Assembly (NCBI GenBank): GCA_903932755.1
Contig: CAIZHL010000389.1
Coordinates: 1 to 13,822 of the forward strand
From: an uncultured beta proteobacterium
Lineage (GTDB): Bacteria > Pseudomonadota > Gammaproteobacteria > Burkholderiales > Rhodocyclaceae
Direction: 5' to 3'
Length of the DNA: 13,822 nt
The notes under the pieces are model-generated. The model was not told where the DNA came from and made no database searches. It saw only the letters and a list, made by a program, of their open reading frames with translations. The stretch's first letter is position 1. Each line of letters starts with the position of its first letter. A program made the position numbers and the translations under genes. This document shows, piece by piece, positions 1-6,900 of the stretch.

Positions 1-2
1 AG

Positions 3-113
3 GGCAGCAGCAACGGCGGTGCGGTTGTCACGCACACCCAGTGCACCTCGACCAATCAGGCCTGTAGCTCTGCCGATGTGACGCTTGCGACCAGCGAAGC
101 TTCGTCGATGTAA
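3..113 (+). CDS. 3' end of a Ser/Thr/Ala-rich, probably secreted protein (partial)
   Basis: Only the last 36 codons are visible; the gene starts left of the window and ends at the TAA at 111-113. The tail is rich in Gly, Ser, Thr and Ala and has two cysteines eight residues apart (in HTQCTSTNQACSS), then a short stretch ending in SEASSM. Two cysteines near the C-terminus of a small polar sequence fit a disulfide-closed loop in an exported protein, such as the C-terminal loop of a type IV pilin or minor pilin. This is only a possibility, because no signal peptide or prepilin cleavage site can be seen. The reading frame is supported by the absence of stops from the window edge and by the strong terminator 17 bases after the stop. 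The identity of the protein is unknown. Confidence 0.5.
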   Translation, partial: GSSNGGAVVTHTQCTSTNQACSSADVTLATSEASSM

Positions 114-130
114 TCGCTCCACAGTCCGAA

Positions 131-158
131 CAAAAGCGCGTCTTCGGGCGCGCTTTTG
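131..158 (+). terminator. Rho-independent terminator with UUCG tetraloop
   Basis: CAAAAGCGCG (131-140) and CGCGCTTTTG (149-158) are exact inverted repeats. The intervening TCTTCGGG extends the stem by a T-G and a C-G pair and leaves a TTCG tetraloop, the most stable common RNA loop. The 3' arm supplies a TTTT run, followed by GCTTTA. It lies just after the TAA of the partial upstream gene and should end that transcript, so the next gene at 262 probably needs its own promoter or readthrough. Confidence 0.85.
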
Positions 159-261
159 CTTTATGTCCCCGCCGGGCGGGGACGGTATCCCCGGGTGGGA
201 TATGTGCCGGGCTTGTGCCGGAGAGCGGCCACCGGGGCCGCCAACGGGAATGGAATATCCG

Positions 262-2265
262 ATGTCATCCGCAGCGCATCGATCCGATCCAGGCCGTGCA
301 TGGTCCGTGCTCATGCTGGCTGCGGCCTTGTGGTGCCTCAATCACGCCTACGTCGGCATGATCGAGCACGATGCCCGGGTCTATTCGCTGCTGGTATGGC
401 ACTGGCTGTCGCCCGAGGCCTATGCGCGCGATCCGTTCTTTCTGTTCGGCTCGCAGGATCGCTACTCGCTGTTTACTCCGCTTTACGGCAGCCTGGCGGC
501 GGCGATCGGTTTGCCCAAGGCCGCGCTGGCGGTGTCCGCACTCGGCGGCGGGCTCTGGGTGGCGGCGGCGGCCGTGGCGGCGCGCGGCCTGCTCGACGAC
601 CGCCGCTGGCAGGCTTTCGCCATCCTGTGTTGCGCGATCGCGTCGTTCAACTATTCCCCCAACGGCAACACCTTCGTCCTCAACGAGGCGTTTCCGACCG
701 CGCGCAGCATCGCCTTCCCGCTGGGGGCGCTGGCGCTCGGCCTGGCGATGCGGCAGCGCTTCCGGCTTGCCCTGGTGCTGGCCGTCGCGAGTTGCGCGCT
801 GCATCCCCTGCTGGGCATCTGGCCGCTGCTGGTGATCGTTGCGCAGAGAATGTCCGAGCGGAGGCTGGTGCTTGCCGGCACGGCCGCGCTGGCGCTGATC
901 GTGATGCTGACTGCCGGTCTGCACGCCGCCGGCGTCGGCGCCCTGCAGAGGCTTGATCCGGCGTGGGAAAGCATCATTCGCCACTCCAGCATCGACATCT
1001 TCGTCGGCCCCCTGGGGACGGCGCGCATCAACGCGACCCTGGCCTGGCTCTCGCTGCTGTTGTGGGCCGCGCGTTTCAGCGCCGAAAGCGCCGGCCGCTG
1101 GTTTCGGCTGGGCGCGGTGGTCGGCGCCGGCGGATTCCTGCTGGCGCAACTCGCCTCCTATGTGTATCCCATGACGCTGGTGATCCAGGCGCAGCCATGG
1201 CGCGCCATGTGGGTTCCGGTGTTCCTCGGCTGCTTTGCACTGGCCGCGATACTGGCGGCGGCCTGGCGCAGCGGGCGGCGGGTGTGGTGGGCGATCGGCG
1301 GCCTGCTGGCGGTGGTGGTTGCCGACTGGCTTGGCTACATCCTGTTCGCCGGCTGGGTGGTTTCCCGCTCCGCGCTGTCTGCGCGGGTGGCGGCGATCGG
1401 CCTTCGCATCGATGCGCAGGCGGGCCGCTTTGCCTGGCTGCTGCTGGCCGGCCTGCTGCTGGCCGTGCTGCCCGGCTATGTGCAGGACCTGTCCATGCTC
1501 GGCAATCGCCTGGCGCAAAGCGCCCAGTCCGGAATCCCGGTGCTGGACGGCCTCCTGCTGGCCGGCGGATTCGGCGTCGGCGCCATGCTGTGGGCGGGAC
1601 TGCTGACTTCGCGCCTGCCGCTGCCGGCCCTGTTGGCGTTGAGCGCATCGCTGCTGGTGTTCGCCCTTTACCACTGGGATCAGCGCCTCGAAAAATACCG
1701 CGCCTGGGAACAATTGCGCGACTCGCCACGCCCGCCCATGTTCGCCGGCACCATCCGTCCGGGGGATGTCGTGCTGTGGCCGGGGCCGTCGCCGCAGCGG
1801 GTCTGGCTCGAACTGGGGACGGCGAACTACGCCAGTTCGGACCAGGTGATCGGCGGCGTCTTCTCGCGCGAAAAGACCTTTGAGATGCTGCGTCGCCGGC
1901 AGCGCCTGGCGGTGGCTTCGCTGGCCGCATCCTGGCCCCTCTCGGCGGCCGATGAAATCCTGCTGCTGGACCGTTACCGGCGCCTCACCGGCGAAGCGCT
2001 CGACGCCACGGGCAATCTGCACCAGAGTTACAAGCGGCCGGTGACGCTGACCGGTCCGGGGATGCTTTACGCCTGCCAGGATCCCGCCCTGGATTGGGTG
2101 GTGTCCGATCGGATCCTGCCGCAAAATGTGCTTGCGCCGGTGCCGGCGACAGGCCAGCCCGGCCTCTGGCTATACTCCTGCATTGAACTTCGCGCCGTAT
2201 CGCCGGCGCCGGCTTTGAGTTCACAATCTCACCCGGAAAAACCCGAAAAAGGAACACGCCGATGA
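262..2265 (+). CDS. Large polytopic membrane protein with C-terminal soluble domain, GT-C-like
   Basis: From ATG 262 this encodes 667 residues. Residues about 15-470 are a series of roughly 12-13 hydrophobic segments; about 470-667 form a polar C-terminal domain that contains a GTIRPGDVVLWPGPS segment. Just after the first membrane segment comes an acidic loop (I34-E-H-D37) followed by ARDPFF at 55-60. An acidic motif in the first periplasmic loop is what GT-C glycosyltransferases (PMT/ArnT-like) use for catalysis, so a GT-C-like enzyme or a related transport protein is plausible, but I do not recognise a named family. ATG 262 is chosen because GGAA sits about 7 bases upstream; ATG 250 is a close alternative. 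The frame stays open back to 85, but that would run through the terminator. It overlaps the permease gene by ATGA, so it is probably translated with the ABC module. The last 24 codons include a copy of the interspersed repeat (2193-2221). Confidence 0.8.
   Translation: MSSAAHRSDPGRAWSVLMLAAALWCLNHAYVGMIEHDARVYSLLVWHWLSPEAYARDPFFLFGSQDRYSLFTPLYGSLAAAIGLPKAALAVSALGGGLWVAAAAVAARGLLDDRRWQAFAILCCAIASFNYSPNGNTFVLNEAFPTARSIAFPLGALALGLAMRQRFRLALVLAVASCALHPLLGIWPLLVIVAQRMSERRLVLAGTAALALIVMLTAGLHAAGVGALQRLDPAWESIIRHSSIDIFVGPLGTARINATLAWLSLLLWAARFSAESAGRWFRLGAVVGAGGFLLAQLASYVYPMTLVIQAQPWRAMWVPVFLGCFALAAILAAAWRSGRRVWWAIGGLLAVVVADWLGYILFAGWVVSRSALSARVAAIGLRIDAQAGRFAWLLLAGLLLAVLPGYVQDLSMLGNRLAQSAQSGIPVLDGLLLAGGFGVGAMLWAGLLTSRLPLPALLALSASLLVFALYHWDQRLEKYRAWEQLRDSPRPPMFAGTIRPGDVVLWPGPSPQRVWLELGTANYASSDQVIGGVFSREKTFEMLRRRQRLAVASLAASWPLSAADEILLLDRYRRLTGEALDATGNLHQSYKRPVTLTGPGMLYACQDPALDWVVSDRILPQNVLAPVPATGQPGLWLYSCIELRAVSPAPALSSQSHPEKPEKGTRR
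2193..2221 (+). repeat. Interspersed repeat, copy A (divergent)
   Basis: CGCCGTATCGCCGGCGCC and the following GGCTTTG match the repeat seen at 3052-3082 (minus), 4894-4922 (plus) and 5616-5644 (minus). Compared with copy B, it differs mainly by A-to-G changes in the core, which turn the core into a perfect palindrome (GCCGGCGCCGGC). It is embedded in the C-terminal codons of the polytopic membrane protein and ends 40 bases before the permease start. Confidence 0.5.
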
Positions 2266-3062
2266 AGTCGTTTTTCATTTCAGCCTGGCGCGCCGGGCTG
2301 CGCAGTCGCAGCATCCAGGCGGTGCTGGTACTGGGCCTGCTGCTGGTCGGCGTGGCCTTCCTGTCCGCCGCGTTTTCGCCGCGCCAGCCGCAGACCGTGG
2401 CCCTCGATGTCGGCCTGTCCGGAATCCGGTTCTCGCTTGTCATGTTCGCGCTGATCTGGGTGCAGGATTTGGTCGGGCAGGAGATCCAGCGCCGGACGGT
2501 ACTCTTCGCCCTGAGCTATCCCGTGCCGCGCGGACACTACCTGATCGGCCGCTACCTGGCCGTGGTCGGCATGCTGGGGCTGGCTGCGGTGATGCTCGGC
2601 ATGCTGCTGTGGGTGGTGGTGCTGAATGCGAGCGGACCCTACGAGCAGGGGTTTCGCGTGGCGCCGGGGGCGGCCTACTGGATGACCATTTTCGGCCTCT
2701 GGGTCGATGCGGCGGTGGTCACAGCGTTTGCGCTGTGCATCGCCAGCCTGTCGACCGTGCCGATGCTGCCGCTGGCGCTCGGGCTGGCATTCGCCGTCGC
2801 CGGCAAGAGCCTGGGCGCGGTGGCCGAATACCTGGCGCGGGGCGCCGACGGCGATCGCGACGTCATGCGCCTGGCGCCGGCAGTGGATGCGATCCACTGG
2901 TTCCTGCCGGACCTGTCGCGCCTGGACTGGCGCGCCTGGCCGATGTACGGCATTGCTCCGGATTCGGGAGCGATGGCGGGCGGCGGCCTGCTCGCCCTCG
3001 CCTACATCGTTTTGCTGGTGACCCTGGCGGTGCTGGCATTCAACCGCCGCGAGTTCGAATAG
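2262..3062 (+). CDS. ABC-2 type transporter permease
   Basis: This 266-residue inner-membrane protein is the likely membrane subunit of an ABC transporter whose ATPase is encoded at 3957-4853. The layout fits ABC-2 permeases: a short cytoplasmic basic N-terminus, a first membrane segment at about 18-37, and a cytoplasmic stretch with QEIQRRTVLFALSYPV, a pattern typical of ABC-2 permeases that contact the ATPase. Further membrane segments lie at about 92-122 and 137-185, and the last one at about 240-258 is followed by NRREFE. Six or so membrane segments are expected. The start ATG overlaps the preceding stop (ATGA) and is preceded by AAAAAGGAAC, a good ribosome binding site, so translation is coupled to the upstream membrane protein. 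The substrate cannot be read from the sequence. The stop codon lies within the edge of repeat copy B. Confidence 0.85.
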   Translation: MKSFFISAWRAGLRSRSIQAVLVLGLLLVGVAFLSAAFSPRQPQTVALDVGLSGIRFSLVMFALIWVQDLVGQEIQRRTVLFALSYPVPRGHYLIGRYLAVVGMLGLAAVMLGMLLWVVVLNASGPYEQGFRVAPGAAYWMTIFGLWVDAAVVTAFALCIASLSTVPMLPLALGLAFAVAGKSLGAVAEYLARGADGDRDVMRLAPAVDAIHWFLPDLSRLDWRAWPMYGIAPDSGAMAGGGLLALAYIVLLVTLAVLAFNRREFE

Positions 3063-3082
3063 TCGGCGCTGGCGATACGGCG
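3052..3082 (-). repeat. Interspersed repeat, copy B (inverted)
   Basis: Read on the minus strand this gives CGCCGTATCGCCAGCGCC followed by GACTATTCG, the same element as copies A, C and D. It covers the stop codon of the permease gene and ends directly at the ATG of the following TPR-like gene (3083), filling the whole junction between the two genes. Confidence 0.6.
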
Positions 3083-3955
3083 ATGAAACAGGGAATGTTG
3101 GGAACATCGGGCAAAGGCAGCGCAAGGCTGTGGCTGCTGGCGGTGCTCGCCGCGGTGGCATTTGTCGGCATCAACCAGCGGCTCAAGCTTGCGCCGCGCC
3201 AGAGCGTGAGCGTCGAAATCCGCGTGGCATTGCCGCTGTTCGTCCAGGTGGCGATGGCTGGCGGCGATCGTTACCTGGCGGCCAACGCCTCCGCGATCCG
3301 CGCGCTGTGGACCGACAACTTCAAGATGAAGCGCGAGGAATTCGCGATCCTGGCCAAGGTGCAGGAGGACGTGGCCTGGCTGAATCCGGGGCACGAGGAC
3401 AACTATTACATCGCCGCCGCGATCCTGCCCTGGTATGACGAGGTCGATGCCGCGCAACGCATCCTGGCTCGCGCCACCGTGGCCCGCCGCTTCGATTACC
3501 AGCCGGCCTTCTACTACGCTTTCAATCTGCTGCACTTCAAGGGCGACGCCGCCGGCGCGTCGGCCTGGATGCGCGAAGCCGCGGATCACCTGCCGGAAGG
3601 CCAGGACCGCCTGCAGATGCAGAACCTCGCGGCGATCTGGCTTGACCGCGCGGGCGACCTCGACCTGGCGATCCGCGTGGTGGAGGCCATGGCCAGGCAG
3701 TCCAACCGCAGCGATTTCCGCCACTACCTCGAACAGCGCGTGGTCCGCCTGCAGATGCTGCGCGAACTGCGCGTCGCGGCGGCTGCCTATCGGCAGCGCG
3801 TCGGCAGCCCGCCCGCAAAGCTCGACGACCTGCTCAAGGCCGGCCTCATCGCCGAGATACCCAAGGTTCCGTTCGGTTTCGGCTTCGACATCGACAAGCA
3901 GGGCCAGGTCGTCCTGCGCAATCTGCCCCCCGAAAAACCAGAAGGAAAGCGCTGA
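3083..3955 (+). CDS. Membrane-anchored TPR-like protein of the ABC operon
   Basis: The product is 290 residues from ATG 3083 (ATG 3095, four codons in and preceded by GGGA, is an alternative start). A basic start and one hydrophobic segment (about 15-30, LWLLAVLAAVAFVGI) suggest an uncleaved signal anchor with the rest in the periplasm. The body is alpha-helical and alternates aromatic and Ala positions in the way of TPR or Sel1-like repeats, for example DNYYIAAAILPWY, FYYAFNLLHFKGD and LAAIWLDRAGDLDLAI. The C-terminus has a compact P-x-K-L-x-D-L-L...G-L-I-x-x-I-P...P-F-G...D...G-Q-V pattern, which I recall from pseudopilin-like and pilus-associated proteins. It sits between the permease and ATPase genes, so it is likely an accessory subunit or substrate adaptor of that transporter. 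No enzyme motif is seen. The assignment as TPR-like is by pattern only. Confidence 0.75.
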   Translation: MKQGMLGTSGKGSARLWLLAVLAAVAFVGINQRLKLAPRQSVSVEIRVALPLFVQVAMAGGDRYLAANASAIRALWTDNFKMKREEFAILAKVQEDVAWLNPGHEDNYYIAAAILPWYDEVDAAQRILARATVARRFDYQPAFYYAFNLLHFKGDAAGASAWMREAADHLPEGQDRLQMQNLAAIWLDRAGDLDLAIRVVEAMARQSNRSDFRHYLEQRVVRLQMLRELRVAAAAYRQRVGSPPAKLDDLLKAGLIAEIPKVPFGFGFDIDKQGQVVLRNLPPEKPEGKR

Positions 3956-3956
3956 C

Positions 3957-4853
3957 ATGGATGCCGCGATTTCGATAAGCAACCTGAGAAAGACCTATCC
4001 CCGACGCTGGGCGTCGCCGCCCTTCGAAGCATTGAAGGGCATTTCGCTGAGCATCGAGCCGGGCGAGACCTTCGGCTTCATCGGCCCCAACGGCGCCGGC
4101 AAGAGTACCGCGATCAAGATACTCACCGGCGTGATGTCGCCCAGTGCCGGCACGGCAAGCCTGTTCGGCGTCGATGTGGGCGATCCGGAATCGCGCCGCG
4201 GCCTCGGCTATGTGCCGGAAAACCCCAGTCTGCCGGATTATCTGACGCCGCTCGAAATCCTTTCGATGGGGCTCGACCTTCATCGGCGCACGCCGGAAAA
4301 TCCCCGCGCGCACTGCATGAAATGGCTGGAACGCTTCGGCCTGGGCGAGGTGGCGAACAAGGTGGTGCGCGGCTTTTCCAAGGGCATGGCGCAGCGCACG
4401 GCGCTGGCGCATGCGATGGCGGTCGAGCCGCGCCTGCTGATCCTCGACGAGCCCCTGTCCGGGCTCGATCCGATCGGCCGCCGCGAAGTCGTGGATATCC
4501 TCTCCGAATACCGGCAGCAGGGCGGCACGATCTTCCTCACCTCGCATGTCCTGCACGACGTGGAGCGCCTCGCCGACCGCTTCGGCCTGATCCACAAGGG
4601 CGAGTTGCGGGCGGTGCGCACGCCGGGCGAACTGGTGGGGGAGGACGAACGCGTGCTGGTGCGCAGCGCGGGTGCGGCCGCAGTACTCGACGGCATGCTG
4701 GCCGAGCCGGGCGGGCGCTGGGTGATCGAGGTGTCGCGCACCGGGCTCTGGGAAACCCTGCGCGCGCTGGAATCCGCCGGGCACTCGCTGATCGAGATCA
4801 AGCCTACGCTGTCACTGGAGACGGCATTCCTCAATGTGGTGAAGGGGTCTTGA
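3957..4853 (+). CDS. ABC transporter ATP-binding protein
   Basis: This 298-residue ATPase would power the permease at 2262-3062. The nucleotide-binding motifs are complete: Walker A GPNGAGKST (43-51), a YVPENP segment at 85-90 with Glu in place of the usual Q-loop Gln (common in ABC-2 drug and polysaccharide exporters), signature FSKGMAQR (140-147), Walker B LLILDEP (160-166), D-loop SGLD (168-171) and the H-loop TSH (195-197). After about 215 comes a variable C-terminal extension of about 80 residues, also usual in the DRR/NatA/CcmA-like group. The start lies one base after the preceding stop, with GAAGGAAAGC upstream as ribosome binding site, so the gene is translated with the TPR-like gene. 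Function as an ATPase is secure; the exported substrate is unknown. Confidence 0.95.
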   Translation: MDAAISISNLRKTYPRRWASPPFEALKGISLSIEPGETFGFIGPNGAGKSTAIKILTGVMSPSAGTASLFGVDVGDPESRRGLGYVPENPSLPDYLTPLEILSMGLDLHRRTPENPRAHCMKWLERFGLGEVANKVVRGFSKGMAQRTALAHAMAVEPRLLILDEPLSGLDPIGRREVVDILSEYRQQGGTIFLTSHVLHDVERLADRFGLIHKGELRAVRTPGELVGEDERVLVRSAGAAAVLDGMLAEPGGRWVIEVSRTGLWETLRALESAGHSLIEIKPTLSLETAFLNVVKGS

Positions 4854-4893
4854 GCCTGCTTCAGGGGGCAGCGGGGTCGTTTGCCACGCGCTT

Positions 4894-4922
4894 CGCCGTC
4901 CCGCCAGCGCCGACTTTTCGCC
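4894..4922 (+). repeat. Interspersed repeat, copy C
   Basis: The segment reads CGCCGTCCCGCC followed by AGCGCCGACTTTTCGCC and is the closest match to copy D at 5616-5644 (minus), with which it also shares a CGCGCTT flank. It occupies much of the 79-base gap between the ABC ATPase and the GtrA-family gene and ends 10 bases before the GtrA start codon. Confidence 0.65.
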
Positions 4923-4932
4923 GGGCAGGGCA

Positions 4933-5334
4933 ATGAGCGCGGAACGCGCGCTGCACCCCACGCTGTCCGAACTGCTGCGCTATCTTGCGGTGAGCGGGGT
5001 GGCACTGGCGGTCGATACGGCGGGCCTGCTGCTGGCGGCGAACTTCGTCCATTACCTCTGGGCGGCGACCTTCGGCTTTCTCCTCGGGGCGACCACGAGC
5101 TACCTGCTCTCGGTGCGCTGGGTGTTCCGCCATCGCCGCCTGGCGGCCTTTCCCCGCACCGAGTTTGCGGCATTCGCAGGCGTCGGCGTGGTCGGCCTGG
5201 GCGTGAACAACCTGGCGATCTATGCCGCCGTCGAGCATGCCGGGCTGGGCCTGCTGGCGGCAAAGGCCGTCGCCGCGCTGCTGACGTTTTCCTTCAACTT
5301 CGTTCTGCGCAAATGGGGCCTGTTCCGGCCATAA
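4933..5334 (+). CDS. GtrA family membrane protein
   Basis: This small inner-membrane protein (133 residues) has four hydrophobic segments at about 14-36, 40-61, 76-94 and 103-124. The spacing and landmarks fit the GtrA family: L-R-Y-L-A-V-S-G near the N-terminus, A-T-T-S-Y-L-L-S-V-R-W-V-F in the second hairpin, and FSFNFVLRKWGLF at the end. GtrA proteins are thought to flip or help transfer undecaprenyl-phosphate-linked sugars across the membrane. The GCAGGGCA just upstream of ATG 4933 serves as ribosome binding site. The gene follows the ABC ATPase by 79 bases, which contain repeat copy C, and precedes the FAD oxidoreductase by six bases. It probably works with the downstream GT-C enzyme, supplying its lipid-linked sugar donor in the periplasm. 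Confidence 0.9.
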   Translation: MSAERALHPTLSELLRYLAVSGVALAVDTAGLLLAANFVHYLWAATFGFLLGATTSYLLSVRWVFRHRRLAAFPRTEFAAFAGVGVVGLGVNNLAIYAAVEHAGLGLLAAKAVAALLTFSFNFVLRKWGLFRP

Positions 5335-5340
5335 TCGTTC

Positions 5341-6900
5341 ATGCACAAGCCCCTTGTCATCATCATCGGCGCCGGTCCGGCCGGCCTTACGGCGGCCCTG
5401 GAACTGGTGCGCGACGGCCGCATGCAGCCGCTGGTGCTCGAAGCCTCGCACGAGGTGGGCGGCATCTCGCGCACGGTGGACTACAAGGGCAACCGCATGG
5501 ACATCGGCGGCCACCGCTTCTTTTCCAAGTCGGACTGGGTGATGAACTGGTGGCGCGAGATCCTGCCCATCGCGGCCGACGCGGCGACGGTGGAAATAGC
5601 CTATCAGGGACAGCGCAGAAAAGTCGGCGCTGACGGTACGGCAAGCGCGGAATCCGGCCGCGTGATGCTGCTGCGCGACCGGCTTTCGCGCATCTACTTC
5701 CTGCGCAAGTATTTCGACTATCCGATCAAGCTGAATGCGACCACCCTGGCCAACCTCGGCCCGCTGCGCCTGGTCCGGATCGGCGTCAGCTACGTGTGGG
5801 CGATGCTGTTTCCGCGCAGGACCGAACGTTCGCTGGAGGATTTCCTGGTCAATCGTTTCGGCGGCGAGTTGTACCGCACGTTTTTCAAGGACTACACGGA
5901 GAAGGTGTGGGGCGTGCCCTGCGATCGCATCAGTGCCGAATGGGGCGCGCAGCGCATCAAGGGGCTTTCCATTGTCGAAGCCCTGCGCCATGCCTGGCGC
6001 CAGCGCTTCGGCACGGCACAGGCGACCAAAACCAGTTTGATCGAACACTTCCTCTACCCGCGCCTCGGGCCCGGCCAGATGTGGCAGGAAGTGGCCCGCC
6101 GGGTGACCGAAGGCGGCGGCGAGATCCGCTTCGGACAGCAGGTGAAAGGTGTGCGCTACGAGGCCGATCGCGCGGTTTCCGTGCTGACGACGGATGCGGC
6201 GGGGCAGGTGGTGGAGATCGCCGGCAGCTACGTGATCTCGACCATGCCGGTCAAGGATCTGGTGGCGGGCATGCAGCCGCCCGCTCCCGCCGAGGTGCGC
6301 GAGGTGGCTGCCGCATTGCCTTACCGCGACTTCATCACCGTCGGGCTGCTGGTGTCGCGCATGCGCGCCAATCGCCAGGCGCAGAGCGCCCGCGCGGACA
6401 ACATACCGCCGGACAACTGGATCTATATCCAGGAGCGCGACGTTCGCGTCGGACGCCTGCAGGTCTTCAACAACTGGAGCCCGGACCTGGTGGCGGACGA
6501 GGGCAAGGTCTGGCTCGGACTCGAGTACTTCTGCCAGGAAGGCGACGATTTGTGGCGGTTGCCGGATCAGGCGATGATCGAGTTCGCGGCGGGCGAACTG
6601 GAGAAGATCGGCATGATCGATCGCGCCGATGTGCTGGACGGCACCGTGATCCTCGTGCCCAAGACCTACCCGGCCTATTTCGGCGCCTATGAGGAATTTC
6701 CGCGGGTCAGGGCCTGGCTCGACGGCATCGGGAATCTTTACCTGGTGGGGCGCAACGGCATGCATCGCTACAACAACCAGGACCATTCGATGCTCACGGC
6801 CAAGCTGGCGGTCGAGGCGATACTCGACGGCAAGGTCGACAAGGCGGCGATCTGGGCGGTGAATATCGACGACGATTACCACGAGGAAGCGGCCAAGTGA
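5341..6900 (+). CDS. FAD-dependent oxidoreductase (HemY/UDP-galactopyranose mutase-like)
   Basis: This is a 519-residue cytoplasmic flavoprotein. An N-terminal Rossmann fold shows GAGPAG (10-15), followed by E34 (ribose contact), G-G-I-S-R-T at 40-45 and [11 protein letters not shown] at 54-64, the layout of the protoporphyrinogen oxidase/amine oxidase/UDP-galactopyranose mutase superfamily. A central [18 protein letters not shown] block and a C-terminal [19 protein letters not shown] flavin-binding block identify the subgroup found in polysaccharide loci, whose exact substrate is not established as far as I know. With GtrA upstream (6-base gap) and a GT-C enzyme downstream (GTGA overlap), it may modify an activated or lipid-linked sugar. 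A copy of the interspersed repeat (5616-5644) is read in frame as part of a weakly conserved linker around residues 92-102. The family is secure, the reaction is not. Confidence 0.88.
   Translation: MHKPLVIIIGAGPAGLTAALELVRDGRMQPLVLEASHEVGGISRTVDYKGNRMDIGGHRFFSKSDWVMNWWREILPIAADAATVEIAYQGQRRKVGADGTASAESGRVMLLRDRLSRIYFLRKYFDYPIKLNATTLANLGPLRLVRIGVSYVWAMLFPRRTERSLEDFLVNRFGGELYRTFFKDYTEKVWGVPCDRISAEWGAQRIKGLSIVEALRHAWRQRFGTAQATKTSLIEHFLYPRLGPGQMWQEVARRVTEGGGEIRFGQQVKGVRYEADRAVSVLTTDAAGQVVEIAGSYVISTMPVKDLVAGMQPPAPAEVREVAAALPYRDFITVGLLVSRMRANRQAQSARADNIPPDNWIYIQERDVRVGRLQVFNNWSPDLVADEGKVWLGLEYFCQEGDDLWRLPDQAMIEFAAGELEKIGMIDRADVLDGTVILVPKTYPAYFGAYEEFPRVRAWLDGIGNLYLVGRNGMHRYNNQDHSMLTAKLAVEAILDGKVDKAAIWAVNIDDDYHEEAAK
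5616..5644 (-). repeat. Interspersed repeat, copy D (inside the FAD oxidoreductase gene)
   Basis: On the minus strand this reads GCCGTACCGTCAGCGCCGAC followed by TTTTC, nearly the same as copy C including a CGCGCTT flank. On the coding strand it encodes [14 protein letters not shown] residues in the linker between two conserved blocks of the flavoprotein and keeps the reading frame. Confidence 0.65.

Noticed and set aside
85..261. N-terminal extension of the polytopic membrane protein back to position 85
   Set aside because: It would place the start inside the previous gene and run the coding sequence through a strong terminator; the extra residues are Arg/Pro-rich and unlike a membrane protein start.
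265..2124. A 619-codon open frame on the minus strand opposite the polytopic membrane protein
   Set aside because: It is Gln/Arg/His-rich with no recognisable domain, as expected for the antisense of GC-rich hydrophobic codons; the plus-strand frame has coherent membrane segments and coupling to the next gene.
2609..3082. N-terminal extension of the TPR-like protein into the permease gene
   Set aside because: The extension overlaps the permease gene in another frame and has shadow-like Gly/Arg composition; the signal-anchor begins after ATG 3083.
4861..6882. A 673-codon minus-strand open frame opposite GtrA and the FAD oxidoreductase
   Set aside because: It is antisense to two clear protein families and has low-complexity His/Arg/Gln-rich composition.
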